Source of the DNA: Bretschneidera sinensis
Taxonomy: Eukaryota > Streptophyta > Magnoliopsida > Brassicales > Akaniaceae
Direction of reading: 5' to 3'
Assembly (NCBI GenBank): GCA_023935145.1
Contig: CM043698.1
Location: 79,817,001 to 79,881,000, forward strand
DNA length: 64,000 nucleotides
The position numbers and the translations under genes are program-made. Below are positions 12,130 to 23,872 of the stretch, one piece after another. A model generated the notes under the pieces. It did no database searches, had not been told where the DNA came from, and saw only the letters and a list, made by a program, of their open reading frames with translations. Position 1 is the stretch's first letter, and the number at the start of each line of letters is the position of its first letter.

Positions 12130-12224
12130 TTTTTTTTTTTTTTTTTTTGGGTGGAAAAAAGCGGATAAAACTGTGAACGCTTGATCAAACGAGTAAACGC
12201 GATTGGGTAGTATAGCATGCGAGC

Positions 12225-12369
12225 ATGGTGATAATAACGAAGCATGGTAGTGGTGCTGTGGTTGTAGCTTGCAGGCCTTTGCTGAGGCCTAAGTGCTTAG
12301 CTTCCAGCCTCAACACAGAGCAGCTTCGTGATCAACTCTACGCTGAAGCAGAGAGCACCCCTGCAAACG
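12225..12369 (+). pseudogene. Exon 1 of the disabled host gene
   Basis: The ATG at 12225 in GAGCATGG opens 48 codons beginning MVIITKHGSGAVVVACRPL. The segment has no acidic residue before about residue 32, as in plastid or mitochondrial transit peptides. It then turns helical ('TEQLRDQLYAEAEST'). The donor after 12369 is GTATTC, in phase 1. Confidence 0.55.
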
Positions 12370-12532
12370 GTATTCTCTTCTTCTTTTTGCTCGCTTAATT
12401 TGATAAACCAAACAATACTCATTTGTACTATTGATTGTTAAACTCAACTTCTCATTCTTAATTCTCTTATAGTAAAATTTTCTGGGATAGTTGAGTGAAT
12501 CCCAAAATAGCATATACCCCGTTGAATTGGAA

Positions 12533-12967
12533 TGGTTGGAATTTTACCATTAAAATCTATCTACTCAAATTTATAATAATAAATAGGCAAATAAATAAAT
12601 ATTAAGAATAATAATCTGATGTGATTTGGCAACCTTCTTGCCTATCCCACTAACAACCTCAAAATTTTATTAATCCTTAACAACAAATTTAAAAAACAAA
12701 ATTATTACCTTCACAACCTCACAAATTAAAATCTCCAATACTCCCAAAGCCTTTTCATCTAGCTCTAGTTTTAATATTGAAACTATAAGTGTGTCTCAAA
12801 TCGTCATCTTTTGTATAATAAATGATATTTTCCTAATATTTTATGAAAAAGAACAATATAATAAACTACTACTACTCTTGCTAGAATAAACAACTATAAA
12901 TTAAAAAATCACTTTTCCTAAATCAATTAGAAGTCTTCCTTGCAAGGAATTGAGCTAAATCTTAACA
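12533..12967 (-). repeat. 3' LTR of the gag-only copia element
   Basis: This is a diverged copy of 14379-14822. The outer end is TGGTTGGAA where the partner has TGTTGGGA; the inner end is CTTAACA. Confidence 0.78.
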
Positions 12968-13070
12968 AATATCTACTTTGGCTCAAATTCTCCACACTTC
13001 ATCAACAAATCTAACATTCTTTTTAGTTGGTGTGATCCATCCGTTTGGTTCTTCCATTATCTCCTCCACC

Positions 13071-14310
13071 TTATTTTCCAAGCAAAATCTTCCCATTTAC
13101 CACATACAAGCTCTTCTTGTTCATAGTAGCCTTCAACATTACATTTGATCCATTAAGAACTTGCAGCTCTCCATTGCCCGCAGTCCATGTGTATCCCATT
13201 TTATCAAGCTCCCCCAAATAGATGATATTTGTAGTGAAAGAGGAAGCAAACTTTACATTCTCAAGTGTCTTCACGCTTCCATCATAGAGCTTCAACCTTA
13301 AACTTCCTTCATCATCAATTGCTTTGTGTTTTCCACATGCGGTAGCAACTTTGACATGGATAGGTTCCTTCATACAATTAAAATACTTCTTCTTGTTGAA
13401 TATGTGAATAGAGGACGTCGAATCAAGTAGCAGCATATTACTCTAATCAACTTTTTCTTCAATATGCTCAATAACTAGCACCTCTTCATCACTTCCCTCG
13501 GTGATATTAGTACTTTCACTACTCTTACCATCATGAATTTTCTTCCCACTTATCCTTCTCAATTCTTTTAAATTATCCTTCATGGCCTTACAATAATATT
13601 GTATGTGCCATATCTCTCCATAATAGAAGCACTCATTTTCATCATCATTTCTAGGCTTAGATTTGGATCTCTATCTTGAGTCACTGTTCGCTTTCCATTG
13701 GCTCCTCTCTCGATTAGACCTTTCCACAACAAGTGCTTGACTATCACTAAAAAAGCTCTTGTTTCCCATCAACCTTTCATTCTCACATTGTAGCGCGGTC
13801 ACATCATCTAAGCTCAATGTCGACTTACCCACCAATAATGTTTGTACCAATGGTTTGTAAGATTTTGGTAAAGATGATAACAAGAGTAATGTCTTCTCCT
13901 CATCCTTCAGTGCTTCTTATGCATTCAACAATTGAGATACTAACTTGTTAAATTCATTCAAGTGATCATGAAGACCTGCACCTTTTTCTATCTTTAGAGA
14001 ATAGAGGTCTATCTTGAGATACAATCTATTGGTCAAAGACTTTGACGCATAGATGCTCTCGAGCTTATTCCACAAACCTTTTGGTGTAGTTTCTTCAACA
14101 TAGTATACTTAATCTCGGGAGCATAAGCTAACTTGATTGTGCTTATAGCCTTCATCTGAATCGATTTTTACTTTTTATCAGCCACCTTTTCTGGCTTTTA
14201 TTTCTGTAAAGTCTGATTAAGATATTGTTGTACTAAAAGATCTTCCACAGAGTAAAATTATTGCTTCCATTAAATAAATGAATCTCAAATTTAGGTATAC
14301 CTGTCGACAT
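13071..14310 (-). pseudogene. Copia gag (UBN2-like), zinc knuckle and protease, decayed
   Basis: The start is probably the ATG at 14308-14310 ('MSTGIPKFEIHLFNGSNNF', typical of copia gag). Stops and frameshifts follow. The segment 13671-13883 keeps 'MLSSLPKSYKPLVQTLL' and 'LSLDDVTALQCENERL', the end of the gag capsid domain. A degenerate knuckle lies near 13570-13640. The protease (13071-13436) starts 'LLLDSTSSIHIF', where the family has Asp-Ser-Gly, and runs on into the pre-integrase region ('LGELDKMGY'). The coding part ends there, next to the 3' LTR, so everything downstream of the protease has been deleted. Confidence 0.75.
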
Positions 14311-14363
14311 GGTGGCGCAGATGTAACAAATAACAATATGCAACTTTTTCAAATAGATGACCA

Positions 14364-14376
14364 GGTTCTGATACCA
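14364..14376 (-). other. Primer binding site, tRNA-iMet type (gag-only copia)
   Basis: The minus strand reads TGGTATCAGAACC two bases inside the LTR border at 14379. It matches the plant initiator tRNA-Met 3' end. Confidence 0.8.
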
Positions 14377-14378
14377 CT

Positions 14379-14822
14379 TGTTGGGATTTTACCCTTAAAA
14401 TCCACAAACTCAAACTTATAATAATAAATAGGAAACAAACAAACAAATATCAAGCACAACAATTTAATGTGGTTTGCAACCTTCTTGCCTATGCCACTAA
14501 CAAACTCACAATTTTATTAATACTTAACAACAGCTTTAGGAAAAACAATATTATTACCCTCACAACCTTACAACCCAAAATCTCAATACACCCAAAGCTC
14601 TCCACCTAACTCTACTTGTAATATTGGAATTATGAGTGTACCTCAAATCTTCTCTAAAGCTCCCTTTATATAGATGATATTTTCCTAATACAATTAGGAA
14701 AATAACAACAACATAATAAACTACTACTACTCCTACTAGAATAAGCAACTATAAAATAGGAAACCACTTTTCCCAAATTAATTAGAAGTCTTCCTTGTGG
14801 GGAATTGAGTCAAAATCCTAAA
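14379..14822 (-). repeat. 5' LTR of the gag-only copia element
   Basis: It starts TGTTGGGATTTTA on the plus strand and ends near AATCCTAAA. The terminal CA is lost. Confidence 0.78.
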
Positions 14823-15518
14823 AGGAACAATGACCTGTGTATACCACTCTATTTTCCTGTTTGTGTGTGTAATTAAGAAAATTGGATATAAATTAGACCC
14901 CTGAACATTGTTGGTATGGTAGGAGCTTTGATTGGGATTAGTTAACTGATGAAGAAAATAGTGAGTTGCAAACTAATGCATAATGACACCATATAGAAAT
15001 AGAAAAATTTTAAAATTTTAAAAAATTGGGGCAATATTTTGTTAAAAGGGAAGGAAGAGTTAGGTCATGTTAATAATTGTGATTGGAAGAAGCATTGTAA
15101 CTTTGCACTAATGTCCACAACCCGAGACCGAAACCCAAATCTAGGAGAGTTTAGTAGAATTCAGTTTGCTTAGATTTGAACGAATCGAGACAATGATAGT
15201 GAGCTTATGTTTAAGTAATCATGTTGTTTGTGAAGCTCTCAAGGAAGATGATAAGTAGATTTTAGACCATATACTTCTAAAGTTGTAGCCATTGTGCTGT
15301 AATGTAAGGGTGCAGATAACTAACTGGTTACTTGTTATATAACTTCATTGAGGAATCCTATCGCTTCTGATTTCTGACTGATTCTAGAACCAAACCTTGT
15401 GTTTTGTGATATATATTAAATCTTAGTTTCTAATACTAACTTTTCTTATGTTTTTTTTTGCTATGGTGCAACTTTGTGGTAAGATAAAATAAGTGGAATC
15501 CTTCATAGTTTTCCACTT

Positions 15519-15553
<35 letters not shown>

Positions 15554-15718
15554 CCATTTTTGAATATGAAGAATAGTACTTTTAATCAAATTTGAACTAT
15601 TTTTTTATGTTATAATAATATCATTGTTACATTGAGCACCTAGATACTTAAGACACATGATATTACTAATAATTTAATACTTCACATAGTTTTGAAACTA
15701 TCATTGTTGTTAATTCAG
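14823..15718 (+). other. Remainder of intron 1 of the host gene
   Basis: AT-rich sequence without an open gene. It contains a 32-base poly-T run at 15522-15553. It ends in TTAATTCAG, the acceptor for exon 2. Confidence 0.5.
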
Positions 15719-15917
15719 CAAACAGTGCTAGATCGAGATTTCTGAGATTGTCAGAGGTGTAGAGAATCTTCTCCGACATGCAGCTATTAACGTCCAGACT
15801 GGGAAGGAAAATGATGCAAGGGACCTGCTAATTCAGAATAAGAAGGTTATGCAAGCTGTGGAGAAGTCAAAGACTCTCATTGAATTACTGGATAAGCTTT
15901 CTGCAAAGCTTAATGAG
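15719..15917 (+). pseudogene. Exon 2 of the disabled host gene (frameshifted)
   Basis: After the acceptor, the phase-1 frame reads 'ANSARSRFLRLSEV' and then hits TAG. One base further, the frame continues as 'VENLLRHAAINVQTGKEND', 'ARDLLIQNKKVMQAVEKSK' and 'TLIELLDKLSAKLNE'. A single missing base around 15756-15759 explains this. The exon ends GAG before GTAGAA. The sequence is helical and charged. Confidence 0.6.
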
Positions 15918-16111
15918 GTAGAACAAAATGGCACTAATTTATCTGGAACTACCTTACATTAAGGAACAAATTTTGGTAAAAGAAAAAAATTGCGTAATTT
16001 ATTGAAGTAGACAATATTCAAACTTTAGTTGTGTTGGAAATCGTGTGAACTGTAATAGTTTCTGACCCTTTTATGATGTCACTGAGATTATGTTGCTAGC
16101 TATGCATAATT

Positions 16112-16463
16112 TGTTAGAGTTAAACTACCCTATCCCTACGGATCTTGAGATACGAATATAGAGAAGAAAATAGAAATAAATCAAAGACAAACATACAACA
16201 CACAGATTTACTTGGTTCACCAAAACTCGGATTACGTCCACGGAGTTGCAGCGATTTCACTATGTTTTGAAGAACAATACAAGGAGGTCTCACCCCTAGA
16301 CACCCCTCACAGTATTCACACAAAAAAGACGGCTCACTCCTTTACATGAAGAATAAGATGAAACCCTTATATTTCCGGGTTAAAATAAAACAGATACCAA
16401 ACAGTGCTGAAAACACCATATTGGACAAAAAAAAGCCCACCAGGCTCTACACATAGCCTAACA
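16112..16463 (-). repeat. 3' LTR of the copia element at 16-21 kb
   Basis: It has TG/CA ends and 352 bp, the same length as the partner at 20480-20831. Confidence 0.93.
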
Positions 16464-16560
16464 ATCTCACACTTGGAAACTGGTCCAATCACCAACACCA
16501 AGCACCACATGCCTTCAGACAAAGGAACCATCGCCGCAATTCATTCACCTGTCCTCAAGC

Positions 16561-18132
16561 TTAAAGACCAACTGAAGCTGAGCACAGCTTCAATTTCTCA
16601 ATAGTGACACCTTTAGTCAACATATCTGCTGGATTCTCAGTTCTACGAATCTTCTCCAGTACCAATTGTTCACTATCGAGAAGAGAGCGAATAAAGTGAT
16701 ATCTCAACTGTATATGCTTCGTCCTGGAATGAAATGCCAGATTCTTAGCAAGAAAAATAGCACTCTGACTATCACTGTGTAGAGTACCCCTCTCATTCTT
16801 CTTACCCAGCTCATCCAAGAGACCCTGTAACCAAACCATTTCCTTCCCAACTTCAGTTATGGCTATCTACTCAGCTTCTATAGTAGAGAGAGCAACAATC
16901 TTCTGTAACTTAGAATCCCAACTTACAGCTGTACCACCCAGAGTATACACAATCCTTGTAGTACTCTTCCTACTATCAACATCACCAGCTAAATCCGCAT
17001 CCACAAAACCCTGTAGTTTTAAATGTCCTTGTGAAGCACAAAGATGTATCTGAAGTGCCTTTCAAATACTTCAGGATCCATTTGACTACCTCCCAATGTT
17101 GTTTTCTCGGATTACTCATGTACCTACTCACTACTCCCACTGCATATGCAATGTCCAGTCTTGTGCAGACTATGGCATACATAAGACTTCCAATAGCTGA
17201 GGCATAAGGAACCCTACTCATGTAGTCTTGCTCCTGCTCTGTCTTTGTGATTGATCCTTAGATAGTTTGAAATGACTAGCCAAAGGTTTACTCATTGGTT
17301 TAGCACTATCCATGCTAAATCGACTGAGAACCTTCTTCACATACTCTTATTGTGAAAGTTTCAAAGTCCCACTAACTCTGTCTCTGATGATTCTCATACC
17401 AAGGATTTGTTTTGCAGCACCCAAATCCTTCATTGCAAACTGTTTTGACAACTGCCTCTTGAGATTATTAATCTCCTCAATGTTAGACCCTGCAACGAGC
17501 ATATCATCCACATACAATTATAATAGGATATAAGAGTTGTCAAAACTCTTAACATAGCAACAATGGTTTGCCTGGCACCTTGTGAACCCGATGCTACACA
17601 TAAAGCTGTCAAACTTCTTGTACCATTGTCTTGGAGCTTGTTTCAACCCATACAAACTCTTTCTCAGTTTGCAAATATGATTTTCCTTTCCTTGCACTAC
17701 AAATCCTTGTGGCTGATGCATATAAATATCCTCCTCCAAATCACCATGAAGGAATGCTGTCTTCACATCTAACTGCTCAAGATGTAGGTTCTCTGCAGCC
17801 ACAATTCCCAATACCAGCCTGATTGTTGTTAGCTTCACAACTGGAGAGAAAATATCTGTGTAATCAACACTCTCTTTTTGTTGAAACCCTTTCACAACCA
17901 ATCTGGCCTTGTAGTGCTTGCTACCATCATGCTCTTCTTTTACTCTGTACACCCATTTGTTATGTAAAGATTTCTTCCCTTCTGGCAATTCAGTTAGTTC
18001 CCATGTCTGATTCGTCATCAGTGAGTCCATCTCATCCTTTATGGCCAACTCCCACTTGCTATAATTTTTAACCTGCAAAGCTTCATCATAACATTCTGGC
18101 TCACCGTTGTTAGTCAATAAAATATAGAACAA
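16561..18132 (-). pseudogene. Copia reverse transcriptase and RNase H, broken
   Basis: RT begins before 'KARLVVKGFQQKESVDYTD' and continues through 'LEQLDVKTAFLHGDLEEDI' and 'KLRKSLYGLKQAPRQWY'. The catalytic box 'LYVDDMLVAGS' lies just after a TAA at 17515-17517 that replaces a Leu codon. The connection domain 'ASAIGSLMYAIVCTRLDIA' is in another frame (16982-17221). RNase H is in the first frame again at 16561-16839, with 'LHSDSQSAIFLAKN', 'TKHIQLRYHFIR' and 'ADMLTKG'. The HSDSQSA and TKHI blocks are typical of copia RNase H. Family role: copying element RNA in cytoplasmic particles. Confidence 0.92.
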
Positions 18133-18393
18133 GGATGGTGAGAACCACTGTGGAGGTCTAATGTTCCTAGAAGACCTTCGGACAGCACTTATGGGCGTAC
18201 ATTATTCTACCTGTGGGTCTGTATTCTCATCATTTTCCTGACTCCTACTCTACACTATGCTCTCAAAAAATTCATCCAAGTCAACAAACTCAGACTTCTT
18301 TGGTTCTGGCCCTGTAACAACAGATTCTACACTTGACCTGTCTTTGTACATAACCTGTTCATTGAAAATCACATTTCTACTCCTGATGATTTG

Positions 18394-18588
18394 TCAATTT
18401 TTATTATCCCAAAACCGGTAACCAAAAGCTTTATCACCATAGCCAATAAAGAAACATTTTCTGGATTTAGCATTTAGTTTACTGCGAGCATCAGAGTCAA
18501 TATGAACATAAGATAAACAGCCAACTTTTAAGTAAGAAAGGATTACCTCCTTTCCACTCCATACCTCTTTAGGTATCCTACAATCCAA
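18394..18588 (-). pseudogene. Copia integrase C-terminal part
   Basis: In the same frame as gag and the integrase core. It carries 'PKEVWSGKEVILSYLKVGC' and 'KCFFIGYGDKAFGYRFWD', the GKE-rich C-terminal copia integrase region. A stop at 18649-18651 separates it from the core. A TGA after 'DNKN' precedes the variable linker (18133-18393), which has two more stops. Confidence 0.85.
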
Positions 18589-18651
18589 AGAAACTGATAG
18601 TCCTCGATTTATTAAGTGAGCTATTGTGCTAACTGCATCGGCCCAAAAAGT

Positions 18652-20451
18652 TTATGGCAACCCAACATGCAACCTCATACTTCTAGCATGCTCATTGAGG
18701 GTCCTATTCATGCGCTCAGCCATGCCATTTTGCTGTGGTGTCCTGGGAATTGTCTTCTCCATCCTAATCCCATTAGCAGCACAAAATTCTCTAAACCCCC
18801 TATCTATGTACTCTCCACCATTATCAGACCTCAAACATTTTACCTTCAAACCTATTTCAGTCTCAACCATGGCCTTCAATTTCTTAAAGATCTCAAATAC
18901 CTCAGATTTATTTTTCAGAAAATAAACCCATACCTTCCTGCTTAAGTCATCAATAAATATGATATAATACCGTGAACCTCCAAGAGATGCAACCGGGGAA
19001 GCTCCCCATAAATCTGTGTGTACCAACTCTAATTTTTCAGACTTTGGAGTTCTGGCTCCTTTCAAGAAACAGACTTTTCTCTGTTTCCCAAGAATGCAGC
19101 TCTCACATAAATCAAAGTCAAGGGATTTCAACTCTGACAGTTTCCCTTTAGAAAGCATCACTTTCATCCCTTTTTCGCTCATGTGACCAAGCCTGCGATG
19201 CCATAGGTTTGTATCAACTTTTGCATCAACCACTGCAATAGTATCTCTCACACTTGAGGTCATGTACAGACTACCCGTTTTTGTTCCACGAGCCACTACC
19301 ATGACTCCTTTTGTAATCTTCCAAGTACCAGCCCCAAATGTCACCGTGTGACCTTCAGCATCAAGCTGTCCTACAGAGATCAAGTTCCTCATCAATTTGG
19401 AATCATGTCGCACTTTTTGTATCAACCACACAGACCCATTCGGCAATTTAATGCGAACGTTTCCCATACCCACAATATCCAAGGCTTCTCCATCAGCCAA
19501 ATATACCTTCCAAAAATCACCTGTCACATAGTACTCCATGATTTCTCGGTGTGTAGTGGTATAGAAAGAAGTTCTTGAGTCCAAAACCCAAGAGTTAATA
19601 GGACTGTCAACAGAAAGTAATAGGGCATCATGTAGTTCTTCTATCACAGCATTTGCAGCATCATTCTCATTCCTTTTCTTTTGCGGTTTTCTACAATTTT
19701 TCTTAAAGTGGCCAGTCTTGCCACAATTCCAGCATTCCAGTTGTCGTTCAGATCTGGATTTACTTCTACCTCCTCTTTTGGATTTTGATCTACTCTGATT
19801 GAAATTTTTATCCTGTGCTCTACCTATTGTCTCAAGATTTAAAGCGGAACCAGAACCTGAGGTTTCACTCGCATCTCTACTGTTAACCTCATCGCTTAAA
19901 ATCAAATCCCGAATATCTTCATATTTGAGTTTATTCTTCCCTGCAAAATTACTCACCGCCATTCTCATGGCTTCCCAACTGTTTGGCAAAGAAGCCAAAA
20001 TAATTAAAGCACGAATCTCATCATCAAAATCAATCTCAACAGAGGACAAATGATTAATAATTGTATTGAACTAATTCAGATGCTACGCAACAAGGGTACT
20101 TTCCGCCATCTTCAAATTGAACAACTTTTTCATCAGATGTACTTTGTTGTTAGCCAATGGTTTTTCATACATACTGAACAAAGCCGCCATCACATCCTTG
20201 GTGGTCTTCTCCTTCATAACATTATGCGCAACTGATCTTGATAGAGTTAATCGAATAACTCCCAGTACCTGTCTATCAAGAAGATTCCATTCGTCTTCTT
20301 TCATACTGTCTGGCTTTACCCCTAACAGAGGCAAATGTAATTTATTCCCAGAAAGATAATCCTCGATTTGCATCCTCCAATACCCAAAATCTGTGCCATC
20401 GAATTTCTCGATTCCTATCGCCTTTCCTTCTTCTTCGGCCATCACTCCCAC
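18652..20451 (-). pseudogene. Copia gag, zinc knuckle, protease and integrase core
   Basis: The ATG at 20451 opens gag ('IEKFDGTDFGYWRMQIEDYL', a UBN2-type copia capsid). Two TAG stops at about 20065-20082 replace Gln codons (CAG to TAG). Downstream are 'CWNCGKTGHFKKNC' (about 19693-19734), the protease 'WVLDSRTSFYTTTH', whose Asp-Ser-Gly triad is Asp-Ser-Arg here, and the integrase. The integrase shows the zinc site 'WHRRLGHMSEKGM...CESCILGKQ', then 'HTDLWGASPV', 'LRSDNGGEY' and 'TPQQNGMAERMNRTL', so the D,D,E catalytic residues are intact. Confidence 0.92.
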
Positions 20452-20466
20452 TCAAAAAACCGATAA

Positions 20467-20477
20467 CTCTGATACCA
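20467..20477 (-). other. Primer binding site, tRNA-iMet type (copia at 16-21 kb)
   Basis: The minus strand reads CTGGTATCAGAGTT just inside the LTR at 20480, matching initiator tRNA-Met. Confidence 0.85.
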
Positions 20478-20479
20478 GT

Positions 20480-20831
20480 TGTTAGGGTTAAACTACCCTA
20501 TCCCTATGGATCTTGAGATACGAATATAAAGAAGAAAATAGAAATAAATCAAAGACAAACACACAGCACACAGATTTACGTGGTTCACCTAAACTCGAGT
20601 TACGTTAACGGAGTTGCAGCAATTTCACTATGTCTTGAAGAACAATACAAAGAGGTCTCACCCCTAGACACCCCTCACAGTATTCACACAAAAAAGACAG
20701 CTCACTCCCTTAAATGAAGAATAAGATGAAACCCTTATATTTCCAGGTTAAAATAAAACAGATACCAAACTGTGCTGAAAATACCAGATTGGACAAAAAA
20801 AAGCCCACCAGGCTCCACACATAGCCTAACA
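20480..20831 (-). repeat. 5' LTR of the copia element at 16-21 kb
   Basis: It starts TGTTAGGGTT and ends CCTAACA, 352 bp. The flanking TAATC pairs with TAATT at 16107-16111. Confidence 0.93.
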
Positions 20832-21906
20832 TAATCTTTATCTTACAGCTTGTATAACTGTCATTGTATGTTTGTGAATTGTCATTATGCAAGTGAAAAA
20901 GATACATTGCTTTTGGAAATACCTAAATCTGGATGCGCTGGCCTCATCTTTTATAGTCTATTTCAGTATCTTATTTCTTAAGGAATGATGTTATGTTTTC
21001 TGAGGTGAAGTTCTGGACTTGCTTTTTTTCCCTAACATGCTTCAGTTACTATCAGTTCTCTGTACATGGAGATATCTTTCAGTGTCAGGGTACATTAATC
21101 TTTTCATATCAGGGGGAAAAAAGAAAAAAAAGAAGCAGAAGAAAATGTTGAAGCACAATAATTTAAAATATGCGCTAGGGATCGGGATTGAACTGTGAGG
21201 CTTGTAACTCAAAATAAATATTTTCACAAGGAAAATCTTTAAGCAATAACCCAATATTTGTTCTGATGTCATTTCATTCTATTTTAGGAATTGCAAAGTA
21301 CCCTTGTCAGATAATGTAGGAAATGGTTGGGAATGGGATGTCTGTCACCACGCTAAAAAAAAAAAAATGTTTAGTAAAAATAGAGTAACTGATTCTAAAA
21401 CTTCAAACTGCCCAACATTATTCTTTTTGCTTATCTGCAGTACATGGATTAAGTGAGTGAAGTGTCCAAGTTGGATGTACTATATTATGCAAACACCTTG
21501 CTCGTCAGTTTGATTCCGGGGGTTATTTTGTTGCAACCCCTGGATCCATTGGCACCTGATATGCATACAGTGCCTTAGAACATGGTTTACAAAGCTTCTG
21601 ACTCACATACAAAGAAATTGTAGGTGTTATGAAATATATCTATATAGTTACAGCTTGAATGTAGGAATACTAATCATACAGATTAGAATCCTCTTTTATG
21701 AATCTTTTGTTATTACTAGCTGAAATGGCCTTTTTTGTAGCACCTATTATACGTTGATGCTATGTTTTACTTTCTATCTACTGTTAATCCAATCTTTCTT
21801 ATGCCAATTTATTCTTTTGTTCCTTTTTTCCCTTCTTTATTTTCAATTTGTTCAAGTACTTAATCTGTTGGCTTGTCATATATTGAGAAGCCTAATATGG
21901 TTTCAG
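20832..21906 (+). other. Remainder of intron 2 of the host gene
   Basis: AT-rich, with no gene and no clear repeat. It ends in a T-rich tract and ATGGTTTCAG, the acceptor for exon 3. Confidence 0.5.
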
Positions 21907-22368
21907 GCAATATCTGTAAAGGAAACTCAACTAATTGGGAGTATTGCTTTGGATCTTTAAGTTAACAGAGAAGACGATTCCAGTCCAATTCATATTATAT
22001 CTCCAAATTAGGAAGTTGCCGAAGATACAAATGAGAGTAAGGATGTCCTCGGACTTAGTGATGATCAAAATTTGCATTTCCATGCAGACAGTCAAGCAAG
22101 CCCATTTATTGATGAGGGGTTGGAGGATCTTCAAGGATTTCTAGGCGTGGGCTTTTCTAATGATGATAAAATAATTAGTAGGTTGAGGGGTGTATCCTCT
22201 TATGAGGACTTCTTGAAACATTTTGATCAACAATTGAACAAAATTGAAGCTGAACTTGTCACCATTTTAAATGTTTCAACCTTGGTGCTCAATTGAGGAG
22301 AAACCAAAAAATTTGAAGGTGCAGCAGATAATCAAACTTCTTGAGAGCATCCATGGCCTTAGATAGAG
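21907..22368 (+). pseudogene. Exon 3 of the disabled host gene (stops and frameshift)
   Basis: The frame continues from exon 2 as 'AISVKETQLIGSIALDL', then TAA, then 'VNREDDSSPIHIISPN', then TAG. It goes on with 'FIDEGLEDLQGFLGVGF' and 'SSYEDFLKHFDQQLNKIEAE'. After 'STLVLN' the frame shifts by one base and continues as 'EEKPKNLKVQQIIKLLESIH'. The donor is GAG before GTATGT. The long open parts and acidic or helical sequence show a real exon. The three lesions suggest loss of function. Confidence 0.6.
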
Positions 22369-22480
22369 GTATGTACTTTTAACTTCAAATGCCAGGCTTG
22401 TCCATTTTTAAAGCTTTTTAGAAAACTTTTCTATCTTGATCATTGCTCAAAATTGAGCTCCTGAGATTTATCTTTGTAAG

Positions 22481-22485
22481 ATCGC
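22481..22485. repeat. Target site duplication of the Athila-type element (left)
   Basis: ATCGC directly before the LTR start TGATGGG. The identical copy is at 33903-33907. Confidence 0.95.
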
Positions 22486-23872
22486 TGATGGGTGTCGAAT
22501 CCAACAAATAATAAAATTCTCACTCTCGAAAAATACAAATTGTAATAGTGACGAGCAAGGTCGTATCCACAGGGATTGGGTAGATTTATTTTAATGAAAA
22601 TTAAAAAAAAGAACATGGAGGTTTGAAATATAGAAGATATATAAAAGAGAAAGCAATTATAATCAACTAAAAACTTAAGGAGAAAAGAATATCAGACAAA
22701 TATCCAGCCAAAGGTATAATTTCAGAATTGGTTCAGAGAATTGATCACAGATACAAGGATAAAATCTTCTATTCTTCACTAAATTGGTTATGGTTGTTAA
22801 CAAGCTCAAACAACATATCTCTCATTACTTTCTCGATAACCAAAACAAGCTCTTTGGTTACTTCCCTTGTTAATAAACAACCCTAAACAAGTTTTTAGGA
22901 TTTAATCTATCGACAACATTAATAATTAGAGAGACTACCAATTCTAGCCAACAAATACACAAGCTCGATTCATTTAGACTAGGTTATATATCTCCATAAT
23001 ATAAATCGAAAATCTCTTTATAATCAACTTTGTTATTTTACCATTAATATTAGAACATTTAAACAATTACGGATTTAAAGCTCTAAATAGCAATTTATTG
23101 ACCTGATAATTGAACAACAGGCCCTTTGCATCTATCAACCAAGACAATAATTTTTAATAAATACATAAGATATATAAATAGTGAAGAAATAAAAGAGCAA
23201 CGAAAATTTTTTAGATCTCATAATTCTTGAAGAACCAAAACTTTAATTATCCTTCAGTTGGAAGAAAAGTATTTAACAACTCATAACTAAAAGAATGCCT
23301 AAAGAAAAGAGAAGAGAAAATTTTCTTGTGAATAATCTATGTCTCTAGAGCTGCTGCCTCCTCAAACCTTTTGAGAGATCCCTCTCCTATTTATAGTAGT
23401 TACTCCCTATAATAATAGTTACCCTAACTAGATAAGGAAACTAATTAAAAGCAAATCCTTCCTTAATAAGGAGTTTTGGCAAATACTTTCCTAAAGATAA
23501 GAATGGGTAACTAAATCTTTCCCGCTGTCATACATATCCTTTTTTCTCCAACAAATTCGCAACCCTAGGTCAGAATCTTGAAACCTCGGATCCAGTAAGG
23601 CGCATTCACGCTTTATCTGCTGACTGCTTCTGTGAACATTCTGAGAAAATAGGACGTGCCCGCGCTTTAAGCAAAAACCGCTTCTGGAATGTACATCTTT
23701 CTGAGCTCCGATTTTTCCACTCCAAATCTCTTGATTTTGAATTTGATTTGATATAACTCCTCAATCTACTCCACAAAATACGAAACATAATCAAAATCCA
23801 AGATTTAAGCATTTATAACCATTAAAACATGAGGAAATATAACAAACATATAGATATTATGAATCCTTATCA
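22486..23872 (-). repeat. 3' LTR of the Athila-type element
   Basis: 1387 bp, TG/CA ends, flanked outside by ATCGC. Confidence 0.95.

Larger units (their letters stand above)
12533..14822 (-). mobile_element. Gag-only Ty1/copia-type element (non-autonomous deletion derivative)
   Basis: LTRs at 12533-12967 and 14379-14822 share TTACC(A/C)TTAAAATC near the start and TTAGAAGTCTTCCTTG near the end. The right LTR is preceded by GGTTCTGATACCA, the complement of a tRNA-iMet primer site, so the element reads leftwards. Only about 1.4 kb lies between the LTRs, encoding gag, a zinc knuckle and protease. Integrase, RT and RNase H are absent. The candidate target duplication is only GGAA, with the fifth base different. 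It sits in intron 1 of the plus-strand host gene, in antisense orientation. Confidence 0.8.
16112..20831 (-). mobile_element. Ty1/copia retrotransposon, complete in structure, probably Tork/Tnt1-type, inactive
   Basis: Two LTRs of 352 bp (16112-16463 and 20480-20831) begin TGTTAG and end CCTAACA. They differ at about 20 positions by eye. The flanking 5 bases are TAATT (16107-16111) and TAATC (20832-20836), a target duplication with one change. The primer site lies next to the right LTR. The order gag, protease, integrase, RT, RNase H is copia-type. The coding frame has about eight in-frame stops and two frameshifts near 17.2 and 16.9 kb. It lies in intron 2 of the host gene, antisense. Confidence 0.93.
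12225..22368 (+). pseudogene. Host gene of unknown function (coiled-coil protein), three exons seen, disabled
   Basis: Three exons with GT-AG borders are readable: 12225-12369, 15719-15917 and 21907-22368. They join into one Glu/Lys/Leu-rich, largely helical protein, probably coiled coil. I do not recognise it with certainty; it looks like an uncharacterised plant protein, and the N-terminus could be an organelle-targeting peptide. The copy is disabled: exon 2 has a 1-base deletion, and exon 3 has two in-frame stops and a frameshift. The introns contain a gag-only copia element, a full copia element and, after exon 3, an Athila-type element, all on the opposite strand. Further exons may lie at 33921-35315, but their frames do not join cleanly. 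The stops could also be assembly errors. Confidence 0.6.

Noticed and set aside
18616..18945. Plus-strand open frames opposite the copia integrase
   Set aside because: They are antisense shadows of a conserved coding region.
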